64,000 bases of DNA from Castanea sativa (Eukaryota; Streptophyta; Magnoliopsida; Fagales; Fagaceae). A program made the translations under genes and the position numbers. Shown one piece after another: positions 1 through 13,000 of this stretch (positions are counted from its first letter, which is position 1; each line of letters opens with the position of its first letter). The notes under the pieces are model-generated. The model made no database searches. It had not been told where the DNA came from and was given only the letters and a program-made list of their open reading frames with translations. Location of the stretch: contig NC_134013.1 of NCBI RefSeq assembly GCF_040712315.1, positions 4,809,001 through 4,873,000 on the forward strand, read 5' to 3'.

Positions 1-767
1 TTACAATAGCAGTACTGTCTAAACAAAACTTGCGAAAGCCACTGCCACTTTATTTCTTTCTTTGTCAACAGAGCTACATAGCTTAAAGTATAATTAAAAA
101 AGTTCAAAATGGCTCGAAATGTTTTTAGGACACAAAATAGAACTTCCATAGCAACAATTCATCAAAATTTATCAGTCTTTCACATGCTTCAAATAAACAA
201 TAAAAAAGAATAAAAATTCTAACTTGCATATGTCTAATACTACCACACCTTCTCCTTGAGGGCATAAAACGTCCATGTTTGTGACAGTCTTACCCCTATA
301 TTTTGTGTAGGTTAGGATGTCCCAAATCACATTCTCCAATATGATCTTGAGGACGCCACCTAAGATATAATTTGTGCCAGCGCCACTCTAAATGTACGAA
401 TGACATACTTCATGGTCCCTTAAATGTTATTGCGAAGGACATTACAATATCGTTTGCCTCCTCTTTTCAAAAATCCCTTGTCTTGCTCTAGACGACCGTT
501 CATTCTTGATTAATTACAGTGTAAATCTAAAACACAGAGAGAAACCCCAAAAAAAAATTTTGAAGAATTAGAGAAGCACAAAAAAGGAGAGATTGGAAAT
601 TTGGAATAACACTTAGGTGAATATCATGGAAAAATTTTATAACACAAAAAAATTAAAATTAAAAAAAAACCTTCAACAAAAGAGAGATTATACCAGCCAT
701 GTAAGAGTGATGATGAAGTCACAGAAAACCAAAGTTTGGTCTTTTATGCTTTGCTGCTACATTGGCC
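1..767. other. Intergenic DNA, no gene seen
   Basis: AT-rich sequence before the first copy of the triplicated gene. No open frame of useful length and no recognisable domain is present. It shares nothing with the DNA upstream of the other two gene copies, so its right edge (about 768) is a breakpoint of copy 1. Confidence 0.5.
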
Positions 768-3700
768 AAGTTTAAGTTTCTGAGTATGCTTTCAGTTTTC
801 GATATTACTTTCTGGGGTCTATGTCAAATTTATGTTTCATCCCCCCTCTCTTTTTGTATCATTGCATTATTATTATTATTATTTTTAGTAATGAGTTTTG
901 TGTGGTCAGTCAAAAAAAGGGAATGTAATTTTTATATATAATTACAGGTTATTTATGGTAGTGTTATTGGGATTTGGCCATCTTTATGTAGCTGTTGGGC
1001 ATGATTTTTATTTAAAAAGATTCTATTGATCGTTGACGGAATGCAGTGGCTAAAGTGAGACTTTGAATTAGAATCTCAAATGAATTAATTTGTTGGCTAT
1101 CTCTGTGCTAAGAAAACACCATACACTGCTGATTTGTTTTTTTCGGATGGTTACTATTAGTTTCATTATATATAGGCGTTAATGTTGGCTGGCACATTGA
1201 CAAAACAATTGACCATAGATGAAATGTGCTATATATAATACTTGAGGGTGGATAGCACAATGACGGACATGCCACAAAGTGTTCCTACAAGAAATGTGCA
1301 AGCGAATAAAGACCTACTCTTCTAAGTTTATGAAAATTATTTTGAAGGAAAAATGTCCACAAAAACTTATTTCTTTCGTAGGTTAATTACTTACTTTCAA
1401 CAAAAACAATTTTCAACAACTTGCTTTGTTGGGTTAATTACTTTGTTTTTCTAATTGACATTTTATTTTTTATTTTTCTTAAATGGAAAGATTTATATAC
1501 ACAAATGTTCTTTGTTAACTTAAATTTGCTAAAAGTTTCATCCTTTTTTAGTCAATTCGTATTCTCTTGATATTATAACTTTCTGCACTATTCTTGATTA
1601 AAAAGAAAAAGAAAAGAAAATCATAATATGCTTCGAGCCATATTATGAATAGAAAATGAAACATATTCATTTTGAAACTAGTACTATTAATACATATAGA
1701 AAGCGTCATAATGGGGTATGATGATGTGTTAGATTTGTCTTTAACAACTTATTTGTAATGGGGTTTGGTTGATTGTTGGAGTCCATCCACTTAGTCAATC
1801 TTAGTGTGACAATCACCCACTTCTTTACTTCTTGTTTCTTTGATTAATTGCATATTCCATCCTCAACCTTTGATTATTATTATCATTTCTGAAGATTCAA
1901 CCTTTAAGTTTTATTTCAAAATCATCAGTATATTTTAAAATGTTTCATTTTTAGTCCTATGCTTTCCAAATTGTTTCCAAAAAGTTCTTATTGTCATGTG
2001 ATGAATAAAATTGTTGACATGACAAACAAGATTCACGCCATAACAAAGTGACCTCATTTCATGAATTGTTTTTGCTAAGCCATCATTTTGGATCCTTTAA
2101 TTGACAAGAAGGAAAAATTTTAAAACATTTTAGAGTATAAGGAAAGTTTTGAAACATAATTCAAAGGTTGAGGACCAAGTATGCAATTTAACTTCTTCTT
2201 CTTTTTTTTTTTTTTTTTTTGCGATATTGTGTTTGTGTAATTTGTAGATGGATGGTTATAGGTTAAATTTTCCAATGACTAATAATTGCGATTGGCCTTT
2301 GTTGAGTGTGTAATTAAATTTAGTTAAAATCGTCTTTTACTTTGGGAAGATATATAACCAGTGAACTACCATTTAGTGGTCTGAATTTTTGAAGTTATTT
2401 GAGTACAATTGAAGTCATTAGTGCTTTGAGCATCAACATTTGTCTTTATCATTTCAGGGGCATGGTTGAGCTACAAGAATAAGTGGAAAAGAGGTTAAAC
2501 AGATGAGCTTTGGAAATATTAGCTTGTAACAGCTTTTGGTTCCTTTGTCATTATCATATATAGGCATAGAGCTGAAAGCATCCATTTTAGACCAAGAGTG
2601 TCTCTTAAAGGAATACATAGATCTTCTTCCATGAATTCTCTCTATTCACCTACTTCTTTCCTCCTTCCATCACATAGACGGCAGTTCACACCATGTCTTC
2701 AAGTACAACCACAAAATTTATATGTTCACCGCCTCTTGCCACTTTCTCTCTCCTCTCGCACTAAAATCAAACTGTCCTTTACGTGCTCATAAGTCATCCA
2801 TTGGTGCTACAATTCCCCCAAATGAGGGAGCAGTATTCGTAATTAACTTCGAAGACTTTGTTGAAAAAGATTGGTCATTTCTTGATTCAGATAATTTGAT
2901 ATCCGGAGAGGAGCTTAACAAAAATATTGATCGCATTATTTGCAGGGGAGATTGAAGAAACTTCTAAAGTGTTGGTTTCAATTGGTTCCGAAGGATTTTT
3001 AGATCAGTTGGTTGATTCGTCAAAATGCCAACTCTTGCTTGTCGTCCACGATTCACTTTTTCTCGTTAGCCGGCATCAAAGAAAAATATGACAAGGTTAA
3101 ATGTTGGCAAGGAGAACTTATACATGTGCCAGAAGTGGAGGCCACTAGATGTTGTGTTCCTCTATTTTCTTCTGCTTTGTCCTTTAATCTTGACCAGGTT
3201 TTTGGAGCTCTTGCAAAACTTTGTTTGCCAGGTAACCTTTTATTAGATAGTGTTGTGGGTGTCATTAATGTTAAATTAATAGTTTCATTTTAAAGTAGCA
3301 TTGGACTCTTTCTATTTGTGGGTAAAGGATTTCGCCCAAGACATCTAAATATATTCATTGATAGGAAAAATAATTAATGTGGACAAATATTGGATTTTTT
3401 CTTTTCATCCGATTACCCGACTCGGTTCAACCTAGTGAAGTTTTATTAATTTGGTATGTTAAAAAGGTTTAACCTTATAACTGGTTAATAATACAATTTG
3501 TTAACTTTTTTTTGAGAAACACACACACACACATATATATAGGTTACTTCAGATTGCGCTACTCTAGTGGAAACATCTTTTATAGTACAGATGATGAGAT
3601 GGTGTGATTGAAACTGTATCAAATCATAATGTTGTCTGTCAAAAAAGGGGGTGTTTTGTGGGGTGGGGATGGATCCTTAGATTGTGCTCTTGCTTCCTAT

Positions 3701-3919
3701 TATGTTACTACTTGCAATTCTGAGCTTTTTCTGATGCTTCTACAGGGGCAAGGGTGGTTATTAGCCATCCCCAAGGAAGGGACGTCTTAAAGCAGCAGCA
3801 GCAACAAAATCCTGATGTCATAATTTCTGATTTGCCCGAGAAGATGACATTACAGAAGGTGGCAGCTGATCATTCTTTTGATGTGGCTGAATTTGTAGAT
3901 GAACCTGGTTTTTATCTTG
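768..3919 (+). repeat. Direct segmental copy (copy 1) of the triplicated gene region
   Basis: This stretch matches 11382-14550 on the same strand, and the reverse complement of about 15027-18190, nearly base for base. The match covers the inner part of a leader intron, the untranslated segment before the start codon, coding exon 1, the intron and most of exon 2. It begins at the shared bases aagtttaagtttctgag and stops abruptly in exon 2, after the codons for a Gly-Phe-Tyr-Leu stretch. The intron is retained, so copying was at DNA level and not by reverse transcription. Confidence 0.9.
2631..3919 (+). pseudogene. Pseudogene copy 1 of plastid-targeted protein of unknown function
   Basis: The start codon at 2631 corresponds to the starts of copies 2 and 3. 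Exon 1 runs to about 3218 and exon 2 begins at 3746 after a cag acceptor. Compared with the open copies, exon 1 carries small indels. These are an extra c near 2757, loss of two t near 2941, an extra c near 3064, loss of two bases near 3131 and loss of one near 3170. The frame is therefore broken several times. The end of exon 2 is missing: sequence after 3919 is unrelated. It cannot encode the full protein. It is a relic, possibly carried or truncated by the rearranged Helitron-like DNA that follows. Confidence 0.88.
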
Positions 3920-4652
3920 CGGGTTTTATATTTGCTTTTGTTATGTTTTATAGATTACTACAATTAAAAAAAAAAAAATTGGGATTTCACTATAAAGAAA
4001 CGGAATGCTTACTAGGTTTCCCATGACTTATTCTCCAACAGGTATAAGTATGTCCCAAATGGGTATTGTTGCGTTTTGCTGTTTGAGTGAAATAATTAAT
4101 TATTGAATTTGTGTATTTTTTTATACATATTCTGGACTATTTTCATAAAACCCAATTTATGGATATGTAAATTTAAATGCTATTTAAGAAGAATAGAAAG
4201 TAGTTTGTTCCTCTTAATATTCCTCAAGTTTCTTTTTTTCTTTTTTGGTGCTTGATCAGTATTTTTTCCCCTAAAACAGAATTAAATTCTTTCTTTCATA
4301 AGAGACACCTAGCGAGCTGTTACTGATTTTTGTGGTTGGTTGGAGTACTTGGTAGACCCCATTTGAATTTTTTATTTATTAATATGCTTAATTAGTTCTT
4401 TTTCCCCCCCTATTTTTGATGCTTCTTTACACAACTTATTGTATGTCGTCATTTTTGTTAATCCCCCCTATCCTGTATATAATCTCAAAAGAGCGAGAAA
4501 GTTCTTGATATAAAAAGTTTAATGGTCCGTAAACATGGTGCTTACCTATCTTCTTGCCTATTTTTTTTTTTTTCCTTTACCTCCTTGCTTAGTATCATTG
4601 AAATCTGCTTCTTTCTTATGCTGATAATCTCTTCTATTTTCCTGTATTGCAG

Positions 4653-4729
4653 GGACAAGTAAATTAGGAACAATGGGCATTTTGTTCTTTGAAACTTATT
4701 TCTCTGCATTTTGCCATCCTATATCTATG
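4653..4729 (+). other. Possible orphan (captured) exon
   Basis: A pyrimidine-rich tract and gcag acceptor precede 4653, and a strong donor (ATG|gtaagc) follows 4729. One frame is open throughout the 77 bases. I do not recognise the peptide. It may be a captured exon or chance. Confidence 0.25.
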
Positions 4730-5062
4730 GTAAGCTTTTTTATAGCAGGCATTATTCTTTTGATGGACAATTTCTACTTGAGCATAATTTGGTTTTAATA
4801 CTCATTTGAGAAATTTTTTAATTTGCAAATTCTATTAAATAGCATACTTGCTGCAAGTATTTTGATCTCTGCTAATTTCTATGTTTTGTGTCATACTATT
4901 TTCAATCTTAATGCAATTTTCAATCTTAGGTTGTTTAAGTTAGACTAATAGAACCACAAAAATGCAAGAGTTAGGGAGAGAAAAAAGAAGTAGCTGCTTT
5001 GTTTTTGGAAGGGATTGTGTTATTTTTTAGCCTGTTTTGGGTTAAATTTTTGGGCTTTTTAG

Positions 5063-5246
5063 GTATGAGAGCTACTTATGGGACAATCAATAATGGTATT
5101 GGTGTGGTGTTGATGGGTATGATGAGGCTCGAAATGAAGATGAAGTGCATTGTCCCTGTTGTTAGGGCTAGAATGCTTGGTTATGCACATTTTGATTGGT
5201 ATGCCAATTGATGTAATTGGTGAGGCTGGTGTTAGGAATGTTTATA
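5063..5246 (+). pseudogene. Fragment of V-type H+-ATPase proteolipid subunit c gene
   Basis: The frame from the ATG at 5065 reads [20 protein letters not shown] and continues with residues resembling the MxPELxMKSIVPVVMAGVLG segment of plant vacuolar ATPase 16 kDa subunit c. After about 45 codons the match jumps past roughly 45 residues. It resumes in another frame with an AIGIVGDAGVR-like segment (bases 5199-5240). A ttttag acceptor-like site sits just before 5063, suggesting genomic rather than processed origin. The internal deletion, frame change and lost ends make it a non-functional fragment. The identity rests on my recall of the family sequence. Confidence 0.7.
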
Positions 5247-5477
5247 GATTTTTATTTTTGTATTTTTAATTTTATACAAGTATACTAAATTGTGCATTCA
5301 GTTTTTGGGTGGGCTTGCTATTTGGGGTTGGTTTTTAAAGTTAATTGTTGCTAATGCTTCAGTTTCAAACCACTTATTAATTCATATGCTTAGTTACATC
5401 TTGATTCAATTTGCATAAGTAGTTTACATTTGTTCAAGAGTTCACTTTTGGCGTTGAGTCCACTAAATCTAAGTTCT

Positions 5478-5985
5478 GACTCTGTCCATTGCGTTTGGAT
5501 CTAGCATGCAGTTAACAATTTGAAGTTTTTTTACTTAGATGAGCTTGGCTCATTGGTGTGGTAAGCTTGAGATATTAACATGGGAAACCAACAGAGTAAT
5601 TGTCATTGGAAATTGAAGAGTGAAAAAACAAATTGTTTTCAATGTGCTGTGAGTTAAGGCTACGTTTTATCTCTATAAACCCAAAACTTATCATTTAAAA
5701 AAAAAAAAATCACCCCAACATAAAAGGGCTTTAGTTTGTGGTTAATTTGCTTCGGGTTGGTGCCTGTGTGTTTTCAACGACATATGATGCTCACTATGTG
5801 CTTGGTATTTTGTTTCTAGATGGACACCATTGTAACATATGATATATATTTTTTAAATTCTATAAAAGATAATTGGAGTTGATTTTAAATAGAGTGATAT
5901 TGCATTTTATAGATAGCATTCATGAAAGTAGGACAAATGAGGGGCTGTACAACATGCCCTTGACGAATTTTGAATTTTAATGTAT
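5478..5985 (+). repeat. Internal copy of Helitron 3'-region sequence
   Basis: This block is a diverged direct repeat of 9265-9685. Shared landmarks are a ctctgtccattg stretch, taacaatttgaagtt, the phrase ctctataaaccca, ttgtttctagatg, and a final gtacaacatgc followed by ttgacgaatttt. It lacks the terminal hairpin and CTAG that follow the second copy. Confidence 0.75.
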
Positions 5986-8900
5986 TGTTAGATAGCTGGG
6001 GTCATTATTAAACTTTGTAAATTTTTTTTTTCTTGACCAATTAATTATTTCTAAGTAACATGGTAATCTAAATGGACTCAAGCATCCATAGTTGATGCCA
6101 AAATTTTAGGACTCAAGCTTGGTTGTTGTTGTTAAGTGAATCTAATACCTTAACGTGAGTATGAGATGTGTACTGATTTCAGAAAAGGAATGTCTCTGGT
6201 ACAAGATTTTCTTTGACTATATTATGTATGTGTACGTGAATAGCTTACTATTATTCCTGCATAAAGATGCATATATATGTGCAACCATGACTGTGCCTAC
6301 AAAAGGTATAGTTGCTTTAAAATTGGCGTAACTAAATCCGTACTCAAAATGTTTGAAGTAAAAAATAGGTAAAGTTTGTTCAACGGTTCGGTTTAACATT
6401 AGCTGCAGAGTGCATATTTTTCTACAATTACCGTGGAGATTGCATGAACCTGGATCTTCCATGTAAGTGGACTTTACATCATGTGTGTCCCCCGTAATTA
6501 ATGGTCCATGTCGTAGCAAAACTTATTGCAGCTGATAATGTCTCTGTTTCGCAAAATTTAATAGTATGACTTAAGTACTTTGGTGGACTATCGCTTAGAC
6601 ATAACTCCGAACTGGACCTAAAACTCAATAACGTAAAAGATTGTCTTTGGTTTTATTTTACAAAATGGTGAGCTGTGATTAACCCATTTTCCAAATATTC
6701 GCAGGTTGAGAAAGTAATTATTTCAGTTAAGGGATGTTATTCTCCACGTCTTTCTTATGTCTTTTGAAAAGGTAGTTATATGGAGTGGCTTAGGTGTATC
6801 TTTTGTTGTTTTAGGTGGTTGATGAACTGGGGTGATGTTCCATTTCATTTCTTATCATTCTAATGATTTTTTCTGTCCTTAATTTTATTAGTTTATTTCT
6901 TCTATTTTTTTGAATGGTCCCCGAAGTTAGGATCTTATGTTTTATCAAAGTTGGATGCTTCTTCGCGTAACTATCGTATATTGATATATGGAGAACTCCG
7001 AAGGCGTATGTCTTTCATTTATTAGAAATTGATATTTTAACATTTATTAGATATCTGAGATGTTAAGGATTGAAATTCTATTTTAATTTAAATTTAATTT
7101 AATTGATATTTTACATTTACTAATGTAATATTTCCTATGAAGAATAGGAATTCCTAAGATTGAAATCCTAATGTACAATTAAAGAGAAAGAAGCAAAGAA
7201 TTGTTTAAATCTTCATATGCAAAGATATAGTCTGGAAGGCACAGAGAGATAGGCTGCATACCCATTACCCCATAATCGGTAAAGTTATTGTTTTGGTTAT
7301 TGTCTTCTTTTTCTTTTTCGTTTTCAAATCTGGGGATTGAATATGATTTAGGTTTGAATTTATTGGTTGGATTGGTTTAGATTCAGATTTAGTTATTTGA
7401 GTTAGATTTGGTTTTGACTGATTGTTTATGAAATTCATTGCGATTAGTATTTTTTTTTTTTTTTAAATTGAGATTGCTATGTTTTTTATATTGAAAGCAC
7501 TGATCAGATTTGCAATGCCTAAGAAAGTAAATATATAGCCAATTTTGTCTTTATTATGTAACGTATATCACACAAATAAAGGTGGATGTTCTTCTAGGAA
7601 AAAAAGGTTAATAGTATTGCATTTCGATTGCCTTTTTTTTGAGACATTGTTTGCCTATTTTAAAAGGCACAAGCTCTTATATTATATTACTACTTGTTGA
7701 AACATGCTGCTTATATTGTAGTTGTCTTTCTCTAATTTTTACATAGGATAGACCAAGGTTATACAATGGTTGATTGCAAAACGGAATTTATTACTTCATA
7801 TAATAGAAATTTGGTTATTTATTTGTGCAGAAACAAAGGACGAGCCGTTCATTCTGGAGCTTATTAGGCATGTGTATATCTATCAGTTTTTTCTAAGATT
7901 GGTGGATGAATGATATTTGCCTAGATGTATTTTTCCAGATTATTTTGATACTTGGCTATTGTGGTTATAGTCCAAATAGTGCAACTGGTAGAGCAAAGGC
8001 CAGGCATTATTAAAAACTGCTTGGGTTTAAAAGGGGCTGGTGCTTATGGTTATCCCCTAGCATTGAACTTTGTCATAAATTGAGGGAAAAAAATCAATAA
8101 TCTAGAATGTTAAAGTTAATTTTGAGTTAGATGATTTTGATCATTCGAAAATGTGGTTTATTATGTCACAACAACGCAAGCAATGCCTTTAGACAAGCTG
8201 ACGTTTCTCAACGTTGATGAGCTTGAGCTTTTACAATAGTATGTTGATCTTGATATTCACATTAAAGCTAATAAGGACAATGTAATCGTTACTATCATGT
8301 AAGCTTCTTGAAGATCAATAACTATATTCTTTCAAACCACAACCTTCAAAAATACCTTGAACCAAATCTGCATTGGTTATAACTTATAAGATTTCAAATG
8401 TCATTTTTTCTAAATCATGTGTTGATGCCAAGTTTGTCATTTTCAAAACAAGTGTCTTTTTTTTTTTTCATGCCCTATGTTTACTCCCATAATCAAAGAA
8501 GTGTATAAATGGAATTTTGAGTTCTTTGAATTGTCTGTCCTAGTTAAGAGATACTTTAGTTCACAAGTATTTCCCGTTGAGATTATTTATATACACATTG
8601 ATTTTTAAGTTTATAATGTTTACATACTAGGTTTAATTCTTTAGTGCATGTATGAATTTAGTTAGTTTGAAAGTAATTGATTGATATTAGCTAATTACTG
8701 GCAATGCTAAAAATAATTTCAAAGAATTCTAGATTGGGTTCCCCTTTGAAACAATTGTCGTTGGTAGCAAATTAGTTGATGATGTCTCTCATCTCCTTAA
8801 ATTAGATTCAGTACATACGGAGTGGGGAAGCGAGAGAATGTCTATTTGTTTTTAATTTATTATTTTTTTAATTTTTTGGTTTCCTCCTTTCTATTTGGTG

Positions 8901-9264
8901 TGTATTTTTTTTATATATAAGAAAAAAAAAAGTAGCATTGGAACTGTGCAATTATTGTTGCATGAAAATATGTGATTTTATTTAGGCTGTATTTTTATTT
9001 GCAGGTATGTAGAGTTGAATGCAAGAAAATTCCCAACAAATTGCTTTGTAATATATACCCACCACAAAATTAAGTTTAGTCCCTTGCAAACAATGGTTTC
9101 TTGCAACTATTATTTTATTTTGTGTATGTTTGCCGAAATTATTATTATTTTTTTAAAATTTTATTTGAGGACATTGTAATATATACCTTTAGATTTTGTG
9201 AGAATTGTTCCATATTTTTCATCAAAAATCTTAATACTGGTTTTGTTTATTTATTGATTGATTG

Positions 9265-9685
9265 GTTCTAACTCTGTCCATTGTAATTAACAATTTGAAG
9301 TTGTTTTACTTAAATGAGCTTGGATCACACAATTATTGGTGTGATAAGCTTCACATATTAACGTGGAAACCAAAAGAGCAATTGTCATTGGAGAATGAAG
9401 AGTAAAAAACAAAAATGTTTTCAAAGTATGTGCCGTGAATTAAGGTTATGTTTTGTCTCTATAAACCCAAGGCTTATTAAAAGAAAAAAAACCAACATAA
9501 AAAACCTTTAGTTTGTGGTTAGTTTGCTTGATATATATATCATGTGCTTGATATTTTGTTTCTAGATGAAAACTATTGTAACATATGAAGGGAATGATAT
9601 TTTGTATTGTATTTTATAGATAGAATTATTGCAAGTATAGGACAAATAAGGGGTTGTACAACATGCATTTGACGAATTTTATGTT
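9265..9685 (+). repeat. Second copy of the repeat next to the Helitron 3' end
   Basis: Diverged direct repeat of 5478-5985. Only about 30 bases separate its end from the Helitron terminal hairpin, so it probably belongs to the subterminal region of that Helitron family. Confidence 0.7.
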
Positions 9686-9716
9686 GTGTTGATTGTTTTC
9701 TATTACATAAAATGAT

Positions 9717-9744
9717 CCCGCGCATTGCGCGGGTTAAACGCTAG
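9717..9744 (+). mobile_element. Helitron 3' terminus (hairpin plus CTAG)
   Basis: A GC-rich hairpin (CCCGCGC, loop att, GCGCGGG) occupies 9717-9733. Seven bases later comes CTAG (9741-9744), followed by T. This is the canonical plant Helitron 3' end, which inserts between A and T. The palindromic gene region starts 340 bp downstream. No Rep/helicase reading frame is in the window, so the element is non-autonomous. Its 5' end was not located. Confidence 0.85.
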
Positions 9745-10082
9745 TAAAAATAAAAATAAAAAACTGAAGGAAAATATGATTTTAGCATGTGAAAAAAGTT
9801 TCATGCTTAATTTAGTAGATCTTTTGTTATTTTCAGTTAACAATGACGACTCTTCGAAAAATCAAATTAATAAAATTTTATTTGAAGGTTTAAAAAATAA
9901 AAAATATAATTTAAACAGCCCAAAATACCAAATGATGGAATTAATAATAAATCTTCTACGCAAGTATGCAGGCAGGCTGAATAATAAGAATTAAGAAGTA
10001 ACCCATAAGACAATGGAGCAGAAAATAAAAAAGCACAAGTGAAGTGGGCCAAAGTCCCAGAGCTAAGTGACGAGTGACGTGT
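9745..10082. other. Spacer between Helitron end and palindrome
   Basis: AT-rich DNA with a short unremarkable open frame. The last 60 bases (repeated gtgacg motifs) are richer in GC. They may be the remains of the natural promoter of the gene whose leader begins in the left arm. Confidence 0.4.
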
Positions 10083-13000
10083 GACGACAAGACAAGGCGA
10101 GGTTTTTCTAACCCTTCATCATCTTTATCTCTATCACTCTCAGTAGTCTATCTTTGGCTTTGCTGTGAAAGAGTCTCAACTGAGCTCGAGCTTGTGCATG
10201 AGCTTTGCCAAAGCCTGAAGGTTAGCTCTCTTTTGGATTGCTTCCCTCTATGATGCTATTGGTTGCCATGGCTATGAGTGACCCATCTCTTCTCTTGTTT
10301 AATGTAGTTTCACTCACTGGGTTCATGTTCATGTTCATTACTAGCTAGGTTCATGTTCATTCTTAGGTTTGAATTTGATGAAATATTCATTGCTAAATTT
10401 CACACGAGTGAGAGGTAAAATTGTAGGGTTCGGTTCAGAGCTGGGGTTTTTGGTGGTGTGGGTTTCAGTTTCACACGAGATGAAATTCAGTACCTAATAC
10501 CCAAGCAATGGATTTTAAATTTTCTATTCATTTCTTGTATAATTGATCTTTTACTTATACTCTAAACTTAAAATTTTTTTGTTCAGATGATGAAAAATCT
10601 AAGACCAGAGTTTCGTTGACTTTTTTTTTGTTGTAAATATTTTCAAAATATTAAATTTAACTTAAATAGCCCAAAATTTAAGATTTTATTGCTTCTTTCA
10701 GCTTTATTCTGCAATGTTCTGTTGATCAAATTGGCTGCAACCTAATAATACTAAGTAGGTGACTTTATCAACCCATTTAGTGAGCCATTCTTTTTCACAT
10801 CTTTGCCAAAACTTCTACTTTGCAGAGTGCTTTGATATGCTTATCTAAGCAACATTTTGTGCTAACCTTATATGAATTTTTTTAATATGTATTGGTGTCG
10901 TTGGATTTGATTATATTGGTTGAAACTTGGCTGTATGATGTTTCCAAAATGACTTTACTATTTAAATTTTATTTGTTAATTACCCTTAATTTATTGTTAA
11001 GTTGGTGCTAAATTTTATTAAAAATCATATTTTGAGAGGTACTTTAAAAAAAAAAATTATTCCAATCTTCTGTTAAATTTGATCGAAATAGTAAGCTCAT
11101 AATTTAATCTCCATTATGATTTCAAATTTAATTTTTCTTGTACCTGTTCGATAGTTATCATCATTGAAAGTGTCAAAGTTTATAATTTTAGTAAAAATTT
11201 TGTAGTTTGTTATTGTGATTTTCATGTTTAGTTTCGGCGGAAATATAATAAAGATGACTGTGAAAGGCTTATTTCGTTTATTATTTTAATTTATGAAAGG
11301 ATCTAAGAATATATTCCCCTCTCAATAATGGTTTTATACCCCAATTGTTTTAGGGGCTCTATATACTTGAGAGACTCTTTGAAGTTTAAGTTTCTGAGTA
11401 TGCTTTCAGTTTTCGATATTACTTTCTGGGGTCTATGTCAAATTTATGTTTCATCCCCCCTCTCTCTTTTTGTATCATTGCATTATTATTATTATTTTTA
11501 GTAATGAGTTTTGTGTGGTCAGTCAAAAAAAGGGAATGTAATTTTTATATATAATTACAGGTTATTTATGGTAGTGTTATTGGGATTTGGCCATCTTTAT
11601 GTAGCTGTTGCGCATGATTTTTATTTAAAAAGATTCTATTGATCGTTTACGGAATGCAGTGGCTAAAGTGAGACTTTGAATTAGAATCTCAAATGAATTA
11701 ATTTGTTGGCTATCTCTGTGCTAAGAAAACACCATACACTGCTGATTTGTTTTTTTCGTATGGTTACTATTAGTTTCATTATATATAGGCGTTAATGTTG
11801 GCTGGCACATTGACAAAACAATTGACCATAGATGAAATGTGCTATATATAATACTTGAGGGTGGATAGCACAATGACAGACATGCCACAAAGTGTTCCTA
11901 CAAGAAATGTGCAAGCGAATAAAGACCTACTCTTCTAAGTTTATGAAAATTATTTTGAAGGAAAAATGTCCACAAAAACTTATTTCTTTCAGTAGGTTAA
12001 TTACTTACTTTCAACAAAAACAATTTTCAACAACTTGCTTTGTTGGGTTAATTACTTTGTTTTTCTAATTGACATTTTATTTTTTATTTTTCTTAAATGG
12101 AAAGATTTATATACACAAATGTTCTTTGTTAACTTAAATTTGCTAAAAGTTTCATCCTTTTTTAGTCAATTCGTATTCTCTTGATATTATAACTTTCTGC
12201 ACTATTCTTGATTAAAAAGAAAAAGAAAAAGAAAATCATAATATGCTTCGAGCCATATTATGAATAGAAAATGAAACATATTCATTTTGAAACTAGTACT
12301 ATTAATACATATAGAAAGCGTCATAATGGGGTATGATGATGTGTTAGATTTGTCTTTAACAACTTATTTGTAATGGGGTTTGGTTGATTGTTGGAGTCCA
12401 TCCACTTAGTCAATCTTAGTGTGACAATCACCCACTTCTTTACTTCTTGTTTCTTTGATTAATTGCATATTCCATCCTCAACCTTTGATTATTATTATCA
12501 TTTCTGAAGATTCAACCTTTAAGTTTTATTTCAAAATCATCAGTATATTTTAAAATGTTTCATTTTTAGTCCTATGCTTTCCAAATTGTTTCCAAAAAGT
12601 TCTTATTGTCATGTGATGAATAAAATTGTTGACATGACAAACAAGATTCACGCCATAACAAAGTGACCTCATTTCATGAATTGTTTTTGCTAAGCCATCA
12701 TTTTGGATCCTTTAATTGACAAGAAGGAAAAATTTTAAAACATTTTAGAGTATAAGGAAAGTTTTGAAACATAATTCAAAGGTTGAGGACCAAGTATGCA
12801 ATTTAACTTCTTCTTCTTCTTTTTTTTTTTTTTTGCGATATTGTGTTTGTGTAATTTGTAGATGGATGGTTATAGGTTAAATTTTCCAATGACTAATAAT
12901 TGCGATTGGCCTTTGTTGAGTGTGTAATTAAATTTAGTTAAAATCGTCTTTTACTTTGGGAAGATATATAACCAGTGAACTACCATTTAGTGGTCTGAAT

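Larger units (their letters stand above)
3920..9716. other. Scrambled, gene-poor DNA upstream of a Helitron end
   Basis: No intact gene is visible in these 5.8 kb. The stretch contains a possible orphan exon (4653-4729), a V-ATPase subunit c fragment (about 5063-5246), and two related blocks (5478-5985 and 9265-9685). The second block runs up to the Helitron hairpin at 9717. Mixed gene pieces with retained splice-like borders upstream of a Helitron 3' end fit the gene-capture habit of plant Helitrons. I could not find the matching 5' TC end, so the left limit of any Helitron is unknown. Confidence 0.5.

Noticed and set aside
2598..2630. Upstream GTG-initiated extension of the triplicated gene
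   Set aside because: Plant nuclear genes rarely start at GTG. The ATG 33 bases downstream opens the transit-peptide-like sequence in all three copies.
6217..6519. 100-codon open frame on the minus strand
   Set aside because: It lies in scrambled repeat-rich DNA and has no domain or splice context.
9725..9994. Open frame starting in the Helitron hairpin
   Set aside because: It has no ATG at its start, is Lys/Asn-rich as expected for AT-rich DNA, and starts inside a transposon terminus.
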